Shown one piece after another: positions 1-12,211 of a DNA stretch of 64,000 bases. The stretch's first letter is position 1, and every line of letters begins with the position of its first letter. Under the pieces are notes generated by a model. The model did no database searches. It was not told where the DNA came from and saw nothing but the letters and a program-made list of their open reading frames with translations. The position numbers were made by a program, and so were the translations under genes. This DNA is from Paenilisteria riparia FSL S10-1204 (lineage in GTDB: Bacteria > Bacillota > Bacilli > Lactobacillales > Listeriaceae), in contig NZ_AODL01000022.1 in the NCBI RefSeq assembly GCF_000525995.1, forward strand, positions 1 to 64,000, given 5' to 3'.

Positions 1-1186
<1,186 letters not shown>

Positions 1187-1423
1187 TGACAAGACCCTCC
1201 AATATCCACTATTCTTCATAATGAATAATACCGTAAATACAGCTTTTTTTCAAGGTGTAAATAGACCGAGTAAGAAATTACATTGGAATTTTAAAAAATA
1301 ACATTTTGGTGAATAATGCCTAATCAACAAATAACGAAAGAATCGGAAGGCTTTTTCAGACGTTTTGAATATGTAAGAAAAATTGGATTTCGCTTACTTT
1401 GTTGGGCGGTTGTTGATTGTTTC

Positions 1424-1495
1424 TTTTAAAAGGATTAACCCATCGCTTCGCTCACGCTTATATTTGGGCTGTAACTCACTGCGTTCGAACAGCCC
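1424..1495 (-). repeat. Copy of a dispersed intergenic repeat
   Basis: Read on the minus strand, this segment has a short hairpin (GGGCTGT pairing with ACAGCCC), then CCCAAATATAAGCGTGAGCG and a block ending GATGGGTTAATCCT. The same block occurs on the plus strand at about 15828-15866 and 15981-16020. The hairpin sequence differs between copies while the flanking block is kept. It lies between spoVG and glmU and codes for nothing visible. Its function is unknown. Confidence 0.7.
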
Positions 1496-1497
1496 AA

Positions 1498-1529
1498 ACA
1501 AAAACAACCAGCACTAAGCTGGTTGTTGA
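1498..1529 (-). terminator. Rho-independent terminator after spoVG
   Basis: A 10-bp stem, AACAACCAGC pairing with GCTGGTTGTT around a 5-nt loop, is followed on the minus strand by a T-rich run. It lies 12 nt past the stop codon of the downstream spoVG and would separate it from glmU. Confidence 0.75.
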
Positions 1530-1540
1530 AATGTTTTATA

Positions 1541-1855
1541 TTATTCAGCAGTCACTTCTTCTTCCACTGCAACATCTTCTGAAACTGCGCTTGCTTCTTC
1601 TTCGCCTACGCGAACGTATTCAGCTAGCACTACTTCTTGAATTTTTCCACGAGTGTCAGAATTGATTGGATGAGCGATGTCACGGAATTCGCCGTCAACG
1701 CCTCGTTTACTTGGCATTGCAACAAATAGACCATTGTTTCCATCAATCACACGAATATCGTGAACAACGAACTCCTCATCCAAAGTTATAGAAGCAATTG
1801 CTCTCATTCTTCCATCAGTTTCTACACGACGTAATCTCACATCAGTTACCTGCAT
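1541..1855 (-). CDS. spoVG: SpoVG family RNA/DNA-binding regulator, copy 1
   Basis: SpoVG is a small regulator. In Listeria it is known as an RNA-binding protein affecting virulence, metabolism and lysozyme resistance, and in Bacillus it affects septation. This 104-residue copy begins [18 protein letters not shown] and has the conserved [22 protein letters not shown] core and an acidic C-tail. The ATG at 1855 follows an AGGAGTG ribosome site. It is a close paralogue of the next gene upstream, so this is a tandem duplication, as known in Listeria. A terminator follows it. Confidence 0.95.
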   Translation of the reverse strand: MQVTDVRLRRVETDGRMRAIASITLDEEFVVHDIRVIDGNNGLFVAMPSKRGVDGEFRDIAHPINSDTRGKIQEVVLAEYVRVGEEEASAVSEDVAVEEEVTAE

Positions 1856-1991
1856 TATTAGTCACTCCTTATCCCATTTTTTGTCTTCTCATAGCTTCTC
1901 GGGGTTTTTCATCTTGTTACTGGGACAAACATGGTTTCCCTTTAAGCCCTGCATCACAACAAGCTTTACCCAGGCCTATAAAAAGTAGTGT

Positions 1992-2303
1992 TTATTCTTC
2001 ATTTCCTTCTTCTGTTTCAACTGGAGCCTCAGCACTTTCACCGACAACTTCATCAGCCTCTGCATAAGCAGCTAGAACAGCGTCCTGAATTTTAGCACGA
2101 GTATCTGAATTAATTGGGTGCGCAATATCGCGAAACTCTCCATCTGGAGTACGCTTACTTGGCATTGCCACAAATAATCCATCATTACCATCAATCACGC
2201 GAATATCATGTACTACGAACTCGCTATCAATCGTAATTGAAGAAATAGCTTTCATTCTTCCATCAGTCTCAACTCGACGTAATCTCACATCTGTAATTTC
2301 CAT
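1992..2303 (-). CDS. spoVG: SpoVG family RNA/DNA-binding regulator, copy 2
   Basis: This is the first gene of the tandem spoVG pair in transcription order. It has the same [18 protein letters not shown] start and the [22 protein letters not shown] core. I chose the ATG at 2303 because a GGTGGTG ribosome site lies just before it and the protein then aligns with its paralogue. An open reading frame of 18 further residues upstream lacks family similarity. The C-terminus is acidic ([10 protein letters not shown]). The 136-bp gap to copy 1 contains no clear terminator, so the pair may be co-transcribed. Confidence 0.94.
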   Translation of the reverse strand: MEITDVRLRRVETDGRMKAISSITIDSEFVVHDIRVIDGNDGLFVAMPSKRTPDGEFRDIAHPINSDTRAKIQDAVLAAYAEADEVVGESAEAPVETEEGNEE

Positions 2304-3040
2304 TTTCTTCACCACCTTAGCTCTTGTTGACATGCTACTTGTTGAATCAATACACACGCAACATCATAAAGATAACACTAGAGAATTGTTCTATTGACAT
2401 TTCTCCCATCCAAGAAGTAACAAATACTTCTTGTTCCCAAAAAGGAAAGCCCAGAATTTTTCTCTAACAACATCATAATAAAAAAAGCTAAATTTGACAA
2501 CTTTGTGACTTCGCATATAAAATTTGGTTTTCTATACACTTTTTTATTGACAAAAACAAATTGTTTTTAACAATAAAATAATTGTATACTATGATAAACT
2601 ACGCTAGTTAAGAATACACACAAATCTCACCGTTACAGCATTTTTGCTCATTTATAAACATATTTCAGCTTTCTAAAAATACATATTTTATATCGTTAAA
2701 CAACAATTGTATCGTCTTTTTTTGTATACTAAATCAATCTATTCTGATGTTTTTTATTGGCATTTTTGCACACTGTTTTTTTAATTCATTAAAAAATCTG
2801 ATGCTATTATGACAAATAAAACAGAGAAATATATATATCCAAAAAACCAGTTATATCAGTGCTTAAAGCTATTACTAGAGATAGAATTAACAGACAAACA
2901 AGGTGATTTCATCGTTATTTTTAACGTAATTGTAACAGAAAGATTAAAAATATATGACGTTGCATTTTATCCCTATTTCAAAGCATTATAGATAAAAAAA
3001 TCACATTTTTTTATCATTGTTTTGTGCCTAAATAATAAAA
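2304..3040. other. AT-rich gap upstream of spoVG without a convincing gene
   Basis: The stretch is very AT-rich. It holds a plus-strand sigmaA-like promoter (TTGACA at 2494-2499, 16 nt, TATAAA at 2516-2521), a short palindrome AAAAACAA-A-TTGTTTTT near 2551-2567, and a second -10-like TATACT near 2585. A 60-codon plus-strand frame at 2809-2991 has no ribosome site and low-complexity composition, so I do not call it a gene. A palindrome GATAAAAAAA/TTTTTTTATC follows it at 2992-3016. A small RNA is possible but unproven. Confidence 0.4.
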
Positions 3041-3042
3041 AA

Positions 3043-3074
3043 AGAGGATTTATGTAAAAAAATCCTCTTTTTTA
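3043..3074 (-). terminator. Rho-independent terminator of the ABC exporter operon
   Basis: A stem AGAGGATTT pairing with AAATCCTCT, with A- and T-runs on its two sides, sits just after the permease stop codon. It could work in both directions. Confidence 0.75.
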
Positions 3075-3080
3075 AAGCTG

Positions 3081-4274
3081 TTATTCAGATCGTAATGCGT
3101 CAATTGGACGTAATTTGGAAGCTTTATTCGCTGGCATAATTCCAAAAACGACACCAATTAACATGGAAAATAAGAATGCACCTATAATTGTACTCGCTGC
3201 AATTCCAGATGCTATTCCTGCAAAAGAGCTAAACGCGAGTGCGCCTGATACACCGATAGCAATACCTATCAAGCCACCGACAACACTTATAACAATAGAT
3301 TCAATTAGAAATTGCGTCAAAATATCTCTTTTCTTCGCGCCTAGAGCTTTACGAATACCTATTTCTCTTGTTCGTTCGGATACGGAAACTAACATGATAT
3401 TCATGATTCCAATACCACCAACAACAAGCGAAATTCCTGCGATAGCGCCCAGTGCTGTCGTTAATGTCGAACTAATGGTGTTGAAGGCACTTAAAATCTC
3501 TTGTTGGTTAATGACTTGATATGGTGCGGTTTCACCACTTGATGAATCTGAAGCTGTATAATCGAATTGAATTGAAAGGCGTGATTCTAATGTATTGACG
3601 ACACGGTCCACATCATCTGCTGTATCTGTTTCAACGTACAAAGTTCGAACATTAGTATCTTTCAACATACGTTGCGCTGCAGATAAAGGAATAAAAATTT
3701 GATCGTCGCTTGAGCCCATCATCGAATTTCCTTTTTCCTTGAGAACTCCGACAACTTTATATGGCATCCCATCAATTCGGACGTATTCTCCGATTGCATT
3801 GGAGAAGCCAAATAAATCGCTCGCAACATTTGGTCCGATAACTGCTACTTTTTGTCCATATTCTACGTCAATTGGAAGCAGAAAGCGCCCACTATCTAAT
3901 TTCAAGCCTCGGGCGTCTTTATATTGTTCGTTTGTTCCCACTACTTTCAGGTCTTTGGATTTGTAATCATAGGTTGCTTTGACTTGGCCTGAAATTTCTG
4001 GTGACACACTCTTAACACCATCAATATTTTTATATTTCATGACGTCATCGTAGGTGAATTTATCGTTGGGATTGGTAGAGCTATTCATGACAGTAACCAA
4101 GTTGGAGCCTAGGTCGCCCATCTGGCTGTTTACTTGCTCTGTCACGCCTTTTCCTAGTGACACTAGCAGAATTACCGAAGAAACCCCGATAATGATACCT
4201 AGCATGGTCAGGAACGATCTCATCTTACTTGTTTTTAACTGTTTCCAAGCCATTTTCATACTTTGAAGGATCAT
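3081..4274 (-). CDS. MacB/FtsX-type ABC transporter permease
   Basis: Membrane component of a MacB-like (YknZ-like) ABC exporter, probably for peptides, antimicrobial compounds or lipids. This 397-residue protein has one N-terminal membrane helix (residues ~20-42), a large extracytoplasmic MacB_PCD domain (~45-250) and three C-terminal helices of the FtsX domain, including ERTREIGIRKALGAKKRDI near 300. The start ATG overlaps the stop of the ATPase gene (ATGA at 4271-4274), showing translational coupling. The substrate cannot be read from the sequence. Confidence 0.92.
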   Translation of the reverse strand: MILQSMKMAWKQLKTSKMRSFLTMLGIIIGVSSVILLVSLGKGVTEQVNSQMGDLGSNLVTVMNSSTNPNDKFTYDDVMKYKNIDGVKSVSPEISGQVKATYDYKSKDLKVVGTNEQYKDARGLKLDSGRFLLPIDVEYGQKVAVIGPNVASDLFGFSNAIGEYVRIDGMPYKVVGVLKEKGNSMMGSSDDQIFIPLSAAQRMLKDTNVRTLYVETDTADDVDRVVNTLESRLSIQFDYTASDSSSGETAPYQVINQQEILSAFNTISSTLTTALGAIAGISLVVGGIGIMNIMLVSVSERTREIGIRKALGAKKRDILTQFLIESIVISVVGGLIGIAIGVSGALAFSSFAGIASGIAASTIIGAFLFSMLIGVVFGIMPANKASKLRPIDALRSE

Positions 4275-4960
4275 TGTTTAACCCCCTCATGAAAAAGTTG
4301 ACCGTCTTGGATACGGATAGTCCGTGTTCCGTAATTTGCAATATCCAAATCATGCGTAATCATCACGATTGTATTTCCAGCACGATTCAATTCTTGCAAA
4401 ATAGACATGACTTCTTTTCCTGTTTTAGAATCGAGCGCGCCAGTTGGCTCATCGGCTAGTAGAATTTGCGGATTCGCCGCAAGTGCCCGAGCGATAGCCA
4501 CACGTTGTTGTTGGCCACCTGACAATTGCGTTGGTAAATTTCGTTTCTTCTCTAGCAATCCTACTTTGTTTAAGCAATCTAATGCGATTTCTTCTCGTTT
4601 AGAGACACTCATCCCGCCATAAATCAGCGGTAGTTCGACATTTTCAAAAGCAGATAGTTTCGTCAGTAAGTTAAATTGTTGGAAAATAAAACCAATTTTC
4701 TTATTACGAATAGCGGATAGTTTATTATCATTTAACGTTGCTACATCGACACCGTCCAAGTGATACTCGCCAGAATCCGGAACGTCTAAACAACCAATCA
4801 TATTCATTAAGGTTGACTTACCAGAACCAGACGGACCAACAATCGCTAAAAATTCGCCCTGTTCAACAGCTAATGTAACATTATCAAGTGCTTTAAATGT
4901 TTCGTCGCCAAGTGTGTATGTTTTCGTTAAATTTCTCATATCTATAAGTGGACTCGCCAT
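4271..4960 (-). CDS. ABC transporter ATP-binding protein (MacB/LolD type)
   Basis: ATPase driving the neighbouring permease. It carries Walker A GPSGSGKST (~residue 42), the Q-loop in GFIFQQFNLL, the signature LSGGQQQR (~145), Walker B ILLADEPTGALD (~165) and the switch histidine in MITHD. It is 229 residues long, the usual length. It lies between the membrane-fusion protein and the permease in a three-gene operon, arranged like B. subtilis yknXYZ. Confidence 0.95.
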   Translation of the reverse strand: MASPLIDMRNLTKTYTLGDETFKALDNVTLAVEQGEFLAIVGPSGSGKSTLMNMIGCLDVPDSGEYHLDGVDVATLNDNKLSAIRNKKIGFIFQQFNLLTKLSAFENVELPLIYGGMSVSKREEIALDCLNKVGLLEKKRNLPTQLSGGQQQRVAIARALAANPQILLADEPTGALDSKTGKEVMSILQELNRAGNTIVMITHDLDIANYGTRTIRIQDGQLFHEGVKQ

Positions 4961-4988
4961 GCGATCACCTCCTTGTTTCGTCTAGTCA

Positions 4989-5666
4989 TTAAAATCCTGG
5001 TTGTGACGACGTTGTTTTCGTTGGCAGGATAACTTCATCGCCTTTTTCTAGACCTTTGGTGATTTCCATGTTGTCCTCATTATGAAGCCCAATTGTTACA
5101 TATTGTTTTACTTCTTTTGTTGTGTTGTTCTTACCTTTTTTAGGAACGAGTACGTAATATTTGTCGTCGTCATTTTTTTGTACAGCTTCTACTGGAACGT
5201 ATAGCGCGTCTGCTTTCTCTTTTACAAGAATAGAAGCGTCAGCAGTCATGCCTGATTTCAAGTCAGTTGTGTCATCGATAGAAATCGTTACTAAGAACGA
5301 AGATACGCCGTTCATAACTGTTCCTTGTTCAGCAATTTCTTTCACTTTACCAATGAATGTCTTGTCTGGTAGTGCGGTTACTGAAATTTTTGCTTCTTGA
5401 TCTTTCTTTACATTCGGAACGTCAAGCTCATCCATTTGTACTTGTAATTCTAACGCATCATAATCAGGTGCTTTTTGATCCTGTGGAACAATTGCGCCTG
5501 TTGCTGTCGCATTAATTTTTAAATCACCTTGTTTCACTTTTGTTGTCACAAGATCTTTCGTTGCTGCCGTGTCAGAACCCGATTTATTGCCCAAAAACAG
5601 GACTGCTCCAACGATAATGACTACAATAATAACAATCGCAATCAACCATTTAACCCACTTCTTCAT
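4989..5666 (-). CDS. Short membrane-fusion (HlyD/YknX-like) adaptor of the ABC exporter
   Basis: Extracytoplasmic adaptor that joins a MacB-type ABC pump. It has an N-terminal membrane anchor (KKWVKWLIAIVIIVVIIVG), a short biotinyl-lipoyl-like segment, a beta-barrel region (GKVKEIAEQGTVMNGVSSFL) and a C-terminal membrane-proximal domain (GLEKGDEVILP). At 225 residues it is much shorter than B. subtilis YknX, because the coiled-coil hairpin is missing. The ATG at 5666 follows GGAAGGGG, and the frame extending 54 codons further upstream is not needed. It is the first gene of the operon. Confidence 0.88.
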   Translation of the reverse strand: MKKWVKWLIAIVIIVVIIVGAVLFLGNKSGSDTAATKDLVTTKVKQGDLKINATATGAIVPQDQKAPDYDALELQVQMDELDVPNVKKDQEAKISVTALPDKTFIGKVKEIAEQGTVMNGVSSFLVTISIDDTTDLKSGMTADASILVKEKADALYVPVEAVQKNDDDKYYVLVPKKGKNNTTKEVKQYVTIGLHNEDNMEITKGLEKGDEVILPTKTTSSQPGF

Positions 5667-5845
5667 GTGTATTGCCCCTTCCAAATTCCGTAATAATGTG
5701 TTAGTTGCCTTATTATGTAGGTAACCAATCATACAAAAAGTCAGCAAACAAAAAACTTCACTAACTAAACTGTTCGCTACCTTTCTATAAGTTCTTATTG
5801 TAGCATAAATCAAAATAAAACCAGTCATACGGAGGTCTTATTTAT

Positions 5846-5905
5846 TCATAAAAAAACTGAAACCCCTAGAGAGCATTATGATTGCTACCCATGGATTCCA
5901 GTTTC
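5846..5905 (-). terminator. Probable terminator after purR
   Basis: An imperfect stem (AAACTGGAATCC side against GGGGTTTCAGTTT) is followed by a T-run on the minus strand, just past the purR stop codon. The stem has mismatches, so the call is moderate. Confidence 0.4.
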
Positions 5906-5909
5906 TATT

Positions 5910-6737
5910 CTATTCACTTGGATATTGAAAATAATTTCCTTCGACGACTTGGATTTGCTTTTCTTTCACGTTGACATTCTTGATTTTGACTAAAGAAATA
6001 TAATCGTCTACAAGGCGTTCTTCGGCGTATTCAGATTCAACAAGGACACCGATGCCAACAAGGTTCGCATTGAACTCCTCCAGCAAATTCTTCATACCAT
6101 TAATGGTTCCGCCAGCTTTCATGAAGTCATCGACAATGACAACATTCGAGCCTTCTGGTAGGCTTCGCTTGGAAAGCTCCATTTTCTCAATTCGTTTACT
6201 GGAACCAGAGACATAATTGATGCTTACCGTCGAGCCTTCTGTTACTTTGCTGTCACGACGAACGATAACAAACGGGACATTCAGATGTTCTGCCACCGCT
6301 TGGGCAATCGGAATGCCTTTCGTCGCCACCGTCATGATTGCATCAATTGGCTGTTTGTTGAACTTCGTCGCTAAAATTTTGCCAATGTGATTAAGTGTTA
6401 CTGGTTCACCTAGTAAGTCAGATAAGTACAAATAACCACCTGGCAAAAGACGATTAGGCTCAGCAATGCGATTACAGAGCGTTTGAACAAAATCTAGCAC
6501 ATCTGCGTTATCCGCAATCGAAATGTATTTCACGCCACCAGCAGCGCCTGGAACTGTCTCAAGCGTACCGATGCCTCTATCTTCAAATGTTTTCTTTATA
6601 ATAACTAAATCCTCACTAATAGACGATTTCGCTGAACCGTAACGTTCTGCAAATAACGTTAATGGGACTAATTTACGTGGATGACTTAGCAAAAACTGTG
6701 TCATATCAATTAAACGTTCGCTACGCCGAATTTTCAT
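5910..6737 (-). CDS. purR: Purine operon repressor PurR
   Basis: DNA-binding repressor of purine synthesis and transport genes, relieved by PRPP. The 275-residue protein has an N-terminal winged helix (residues ~1-75, RRSERLIDMTQFLL...) joined to a phosphoribosyltransferase-like domain with the PRPP-binding motif VVIVDDFMKAGGT near residue 205. It lies upstream of the spoVG-glmU block with the ABC operon between, whereas Bacillus has purR-yabJ-spoVG-glmU. The yabJ gene is absent here. Confidence 0.96.
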   Translation of the reverse strand: MKIRRSERLIDMTQFLLSHPRKLVPLTLFAERYGSAKSSISEDLVIIKKTFEDRGIGTLETVPGAAGGVKYISIADNADVLDFVQTLCNRIAEPNRLLPGGYLYLSDLLGEPVTLNHIGKILATKFNKQPIDAIMTVATKGIPIAQAVAEHLNVPFVIVRRDSKVTEGSTVSINYVSGSSKRIEKMELSKRSLPEGSNVVIVDDFMKAGGTINGMKNLLEEFNANLVGIGVLVESEYAEERLVDDYISLVKIKNVNVKEKQIQVVEGNYFQYPSE

Positions 6738-6887
6738 TGCACTTCTTCTCCTCTTTTTAAAGATGCTTTTCCAAACAATATAACATGATTCCCTTTTTTT
6801 GTACGTGTTTAAGTCTATTATAAAGATTTTTGGCTGGAAAAGATAGCGATAAACTATTTATTCATGCGCGGCTTGGTTTGAATCGCT

Positions 6888-7628
6888 TTATTTCATGACC
6901 TCTTTAAAGCTAGCTACTTCTGCGCCAACTGATTGCAAGGCATCTACTACTTCATTCGATGTAAGGAATGTCAGCTCTTTTATTCGATAATCAGAATACG
7001 AACTTAGAGATAACAATGTTTCGTCAATGAAAGCTGGATGACACATAAACTCTAATGTTTTCGTATCGTCTTTATGTTTTGCGATGACTTGTTTGACCAC
7101 TTTTGCGTTGATGCCTTCTGCGTAAAACTCATCTGCAAAGCGATCCGTTGTTGGAATGCCAGTATAATCTGCATCGTGCACAGAGCGACGCATACCAACG
7201 CCGTATTTCTTCGCTAATTTTTGGATTACGGGGAGTACGATGGGTTCGATTAAATGATGCGTGTCAAAATGTGAGATGGAAAGACCCGCTCCTAGAATTT
7301 TTTCAATTTGCGCTGTGAATTCACGTTCTACTTCATCAAAATCAAGCTGATCACCTGAAGCACGCAAAACATCTTGTGCTAGGAACTTACCAGATGGCGC
7401 TGTCAATGTAGGCACGTCTTTTAAAATCGGGCTACCGAATGTTAGCGTTAAATGGGCACCAATATCCAGTCCTGGGTTCTCTTTCGCCACTTCTACACCT
7501 AAATCAAAAGCAGGAGAATTCGCAAGCATCGTGGTTGATTTCACGACACCGTGTTTGTACGCTTCAAGAATTCCATAGACAACACCTTTAGATAACCCAA
7601 AATCATCCGCATTAAAAATCACTTTCAT
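6888..7628 (-). CDS. YdjC/ChbG family carbohydrate deacetylase
   Basis: Members of this metal-dependent family remove acetyl groups from chito-oligosaccharides or related sugars. The sequence has the metal-site motifs NADDFG at residues 6-11 and SHFDTHH near 118, plus the C-terminal CHPAF. I use the ATG at 7628, as AAGGAG lies 10 nt before it; an upstream in-frame ATG at 7646 has no such site. It is 246 residues, the usual size. It lies between purR and ispE, as in Listeria. The true substrate is not known. Confidence 0.88.
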   Translation of the reverse strand: MKVIFNADDFGLSKGVVYGILEAYKHGVVKSTTMLANSPAFDLGVEVAKENPGLDIGAHLTLTFGSPILKDVPTLTAPSGKFLAQDVLRASGDQLDFDEVEREFTAQIEKILGAGLSISHFDTHHLIEPIVLPVIQKLAKKYGVGMRRSVHDADYTGIPTTDRFADEFYAEGINAKVVKQVIAKHKDDTKTLEFMCHPAFIDETLLSLSSYSDYRIKELTFLTSNEVVDALQSVGAEVASFKEVMK

Positions 7629-7661
7629 CACTATCGACTCCTTCATGAATTTACTTTTATA

Positions 7662-8522
7662 TCATCTTTGTTCTTGCCACGGTCTTACTAAGTAAACTTC
7701 CTCACAAAATCCACGCAGGCCGTTATAGACACGTTTAGCTCGTGAATATTGTTTAACAAGGGCGAACACTGTCGGGCCGCTACCACTCATTAAAGCTGTA
7801 TCTGCGCCAAATTCCAGCATCTTCTCCTTGATCCGCTTTACTTCGGGGTGTTTCACAAGCGTGACCGTTTCCAAAACATTCCCGATGTTATCACAAATTC
7901 CTTCAAAGCTACCCTCTTGAATGGCTTGTACCATCCCTTTCGTGTTTGGGTGCGTTACTTCGCTAACTTTTAAATCGCGGTATACACCCGGTGTAGAAAC
8001 GCTAATCGATGGCTTTGCAAGTACAATCCAACAATTTGGCATCATCGGCAACGGCTCAATAATTTCGCCGCGACCCGTAGCAAGTGCAGTGCCCCCATAC
8101 AGGCAAAATGGAATATCCGAACCAAGTTCTGCACCGAGATCTGCCAATTCTTCCAACGACAAGTTCAAATCCCACAATTGATTCAAGCCTTTAAGGGCCG
8201 CCGCTGCATCACTACTTCCACCCGCGAGACCTGCCGCTACAGGAATACTTTTGTCAAGCGATATCGCTACACCTTGTTTTATCTGAAACCGTTCCTTCAA
8301 AAGCGCCGCGGCCTGATATACCAAGTTGCGTTTATCATCTGGAATGAAGTGCGCCTTTACATCGAGTTTGATGCAGTCCTTTTCGAGTAAAACAAGCTGC
8401 AGACGATCCGCTAAGTCAATTGTTGTCATTACCATTTCGAGTTCGTGATAATTGTCCTTTCTTTTGTACAATGCGTCCAATGATAAATTAATCTTCGCAG
8501 GTGCTTTCACATTTATTTTCAT
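7662..8522 (-). CDS. ispE: 4-(cytidine-5'-diphospho)-2-C-methyl-D-erythritol kinase IspE
   Basis: GHMP kinase of the MEP isoprenoid pathway, phosphorylating CDP-methylerythritol. It starts [16 protein letters not shown], the family signature. It carries the ATP-binding glycine motif [15 protein letters not shown] (~residue 92) and the third motif [12 protein letters not shown] (~240). It is 286 residues, as expected. Its neighbour veg is the usual one in Firmicutes. Confidence 0.96.
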   Translation of the reverse strand: MKINVKAPAKINLSLDALYKRKDNYHELEMVMTTIDLADRLQLVLLEKDCIKLDVKAHFIPDDKRNLVYQAAALLKERFQIKQGVAISLDKSIPVAAGLAGGSSDAAAALKGLNQLWDLNLSLEELADLGAELGSDIPFCLYGGTALATGRGEIIEPLPMMPNCWIVLAKPSISVSTPGVYRDLKVSEVTHPNTKGMVQAIQEGSFEGICDNIGNVLETVTLVKHPEVKRIKEKMLEFGADTALMSGSGPTVFALVKQYSRAKRVYNGLRGFCEEVYLVRPWQEQR

Positions 8523-8654
8523 CGTCTCTACAGCCTTTCTATAGAACCATATCGTTCAACCATTTATTTTCTCTTTGTTTATTCTAACACATCGCTACCT
8601 AAATATGTACTAGAAATGTATACGCTAAGCTTCTCGCATGAACTCGGCGCATCA

Positions 8655-8682
8655 AAAAACCAGCCCGCATGCGAACTGGTCT
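8655..8682 (-). terminator. Rho-independent terminator of veg
   Basis: The arms ACCAG and CTGGT, with further pairing across CGCATGCG, are followed on the minus strand by six T residues. It sits about 15 nt beyond the veg stop codon. Confidence 0.7.
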
Positions 8683-8696
8683 TGAGATATCAGTGA

Positions 8697-8957
8697 TTAA
8701 AGTGCTAACTCTTTACTTACATCATCAGTAAAGTCTAATTCTACAGTGTCTGTTAAAATGTCTGTATAACTATAAGATACTCTTTCAAAATTGTTCTCGT
8801 CTTGATCCAACTCAACAACGAAAACAGATGGATAAGTTTCGGCTAATACACCGCAACGCTCGATTGTTTTCTTACGTCCGCCGTTAGCTTTCAAAGTTAG
8901 TCTTGTTCCAAGTCTGGATTCAAGATTTTGTTTGATGCTTGCAATAGTTTTTGACAT
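8697..8957 (-). CDS. veg: Veg family protein
   Basis: Small conserved Firmicute protein (86 residues), linked in B. subtilis to biofilm control and highly expressed in vegetative cells. The SH3-like fold signature is seen in [22 protein letters not shown] and in VFVVELDQ. The ATG follows GAGGTGG. It lies between ispE and ksgA and is probably transcribed alone, with its own terminator. Confidence 0.93.
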   Translation of the reverse strand: MSKTIASIKQNLESRLGTRLTLKANGGRKKTIERCGVLAETYPSVFVVELDQDENNFERVSYSYTDILTDTVELDFTDDVSKELAL

Positions 8958-9079
8958 TTATTTTCCACCTCACTAAATACTAGTATAGCATAATGAGGCC
9001 TAAAAATCAATAAATAAACATTTTAACAGCGAAACGCCCTCATGTCAACCTCTATGATTACTTTTTAAGCAATTTTTCT

Positions 9080-10529
<1,450 letters not shown>

Positions 10530-10590
10530 CTCTAACGCTCCTTTTTTCATAGTCTATCTATCATACCATACATTCTAACAAAGCTGAACA

Positions 10591-10636
10591 TAAAAAAGAA
10601 GCAGGAAACTGCCGCATATTGGGCTAGTGACCTGCT
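10591..10636 (-). terminator. Rho-independent terminator of yabE
   Basis: Arms GAAGCAGG and CCTGCTTC enclose an internal segment and are followed on the minus strand by a T-run. It lies directly after the 3D-domain stop codon. Confidence 0.75.
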
Positions 10637-10649
10637 TCCTTGATTTAAC

Positions 10650-11916
10650 TTAGTTTAAAATTGTAACGTTCACAGTACGGCGTCCCCATGAATAGCACTG
10701 GCTTTCATTCGGGAAGTATACGTCAACGATATTTCCTTTAATCGCTCCGCCAGTGTCACCAGCAATTGCTTCTCCGTAGCCTTCAACGTAAACCCTAGAG
10801 CCTAATGGAATAACGCTCGGATCAACGGCAACTACTTTTAGGCCTGGGTTTGCTGTTAAGTTAATACCTGTTGCAGTAGTACCGCCACCTGAATAAGCAG
10901 TGGATTCCATCTTAATCGTTTGACCGCCAGATGGTTTGCTACTTACTTGTGCCGAATTACTATTTGATGTGGAAGATTTAGAAGATGTTGTTGCTTTTTT
11001 AGAAGGAGAGAAAGAAGAAGTGCTATTGCTAACTGGTGTTGCAACGACTTTCTCTTTCGTACCACGAACAACGACTTTATCTTCAGGTTTTGCAGTAACT
11101 TCTTCGGCAAGTAGCTTACGTTGCTTTTCTTTCCCATTTTCGAGAATAACATTGTATTTGGCTACTTTTTCGCCTACTTTTCCTTCTTGTACTACTTTCT
11201 CAACGCCAGCTGCTAAGTTGTCGTCTTCTTTAACAACTGTTTTGTAAGCAACTTGAGATTTTTTTTTCGTCGGTTTTCTTGTCCACGTATGTAACAACAA
11301 CCGTCATATTGTTTGCAAGTTTCGCCGTTTTTGCTGGCAATACTTTGTCTTGTGCGTCTAACTTGATGTTTTTTTCTGCTAATAAGTCTGCAACTGTATC
11401 TTTTGTAGTCCAAGTTGTCTCTTTTTTCGCACCGTTTTGGATGGATAAAGCTACTGCACGGTCAATTTTAACTTCCATGTTCTTAGCAACTTTGGCATCT
11501 AGCGCTACGTTTAGAGCATCTTGTGGACGTGTTGTAATATTTTCGTCCTTCAGTACTTCAGCTACGGTGTTTTTTGTTGTCCACACGTTCACTTCATTAC
11601 CTTCGTCGTTAATTGTAATTGATTTAGCTGGAACATAAGTAATTTTCATTCCATCTTTTAATGATGCGTCTTTGGAAACAGATAGTTCATCATGTTTTCC
11701 AACTTTGACCCCTTCATCGTTCAGTACTTCAGCTACTGTTTTAGCATGTGTGCTTACTTTGGTAACCTCGCCTGCTTTTACAATGGTGATATCGTTTTTA
11801 GTTCCCTCGAAAACGAAATAAAAAACCAAAGCTATGACAATAACAAACGCGCCAATCATAATTGGTAAACGCCATTTTGATTTCTGGCTTGCGTTACTGC
11901 TAGTTTCCATGGTCAT
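10650..11916 (-). CDS. yabE: YabE-like cell-wall protein with DUF348, G5 and 3D domains (one frameshift)
   Basis: Predicted membrane-anchored cell-wall muralytic factor related to Rpf/Sps proteins. It has a membrane helix (~residues 17-38), three DUF348 repeats (from about 45, 103 and 162), a G5 domain (QVAYKTVVKEDDNL onward), a Ser-rich linker and a C-terminal 3D domain with conserved aspartates in VDP, GDTGG and VDVYF. Reading breaks in the 9-T run at 11259-11267. Removing one T joins YVDKKTDEKK to SQVAYKTVV, as the family requires. The ATG at 11916 follows AAAGGGGAG. A sigmaA promoter lies just upstream. Confidence 0.92.
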
Positions 11917-11945
11917 GTATTTCTCCCCTTTCTAGTTCTGTTGTG

Positions 11946-11975
11946 ATTATATACGGGGGACGAAAGAACTGTCAA
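11946..11975 (-). promoter_or_regulatory. SigmaA-type promoter of yabE
   Basis: On the minus strand a perfect TTGACA (11970-11975) and a perfect TATAAT (11946-11951) are 18 nt apart. They lie about 30 nt upstream of the yabE start codon. The match to consensus is complete. Confidence 0.8.
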
Positions 11976-12211
11976 CGAATGAAGGGATTAAAATGTATAG
12001 ACCAAATAAGCGAACCTAAACGTTGCTACTAAGCCATCACAAAGCTTTTTCATTACATTATATGTCTAATGTGTCAAAAATATTTCAACCCATTCAGTCT
12101 CTAGTCGTAGGCATAATATAGCGGGTTCTTAAAGATTTCTTTAACTTTTAGCAAACCTTGCTTAAGATTCCATTACAGAGTTCGCTCATTGTTACAAAGG
12201 CATTACAGAAA

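Noticed and set aside
2809-2991. 60-codon plus-strand frame in the gap upstream of spoVG
   Set aside because: No ribosome site, AT-driven composition and no recognisable domain.
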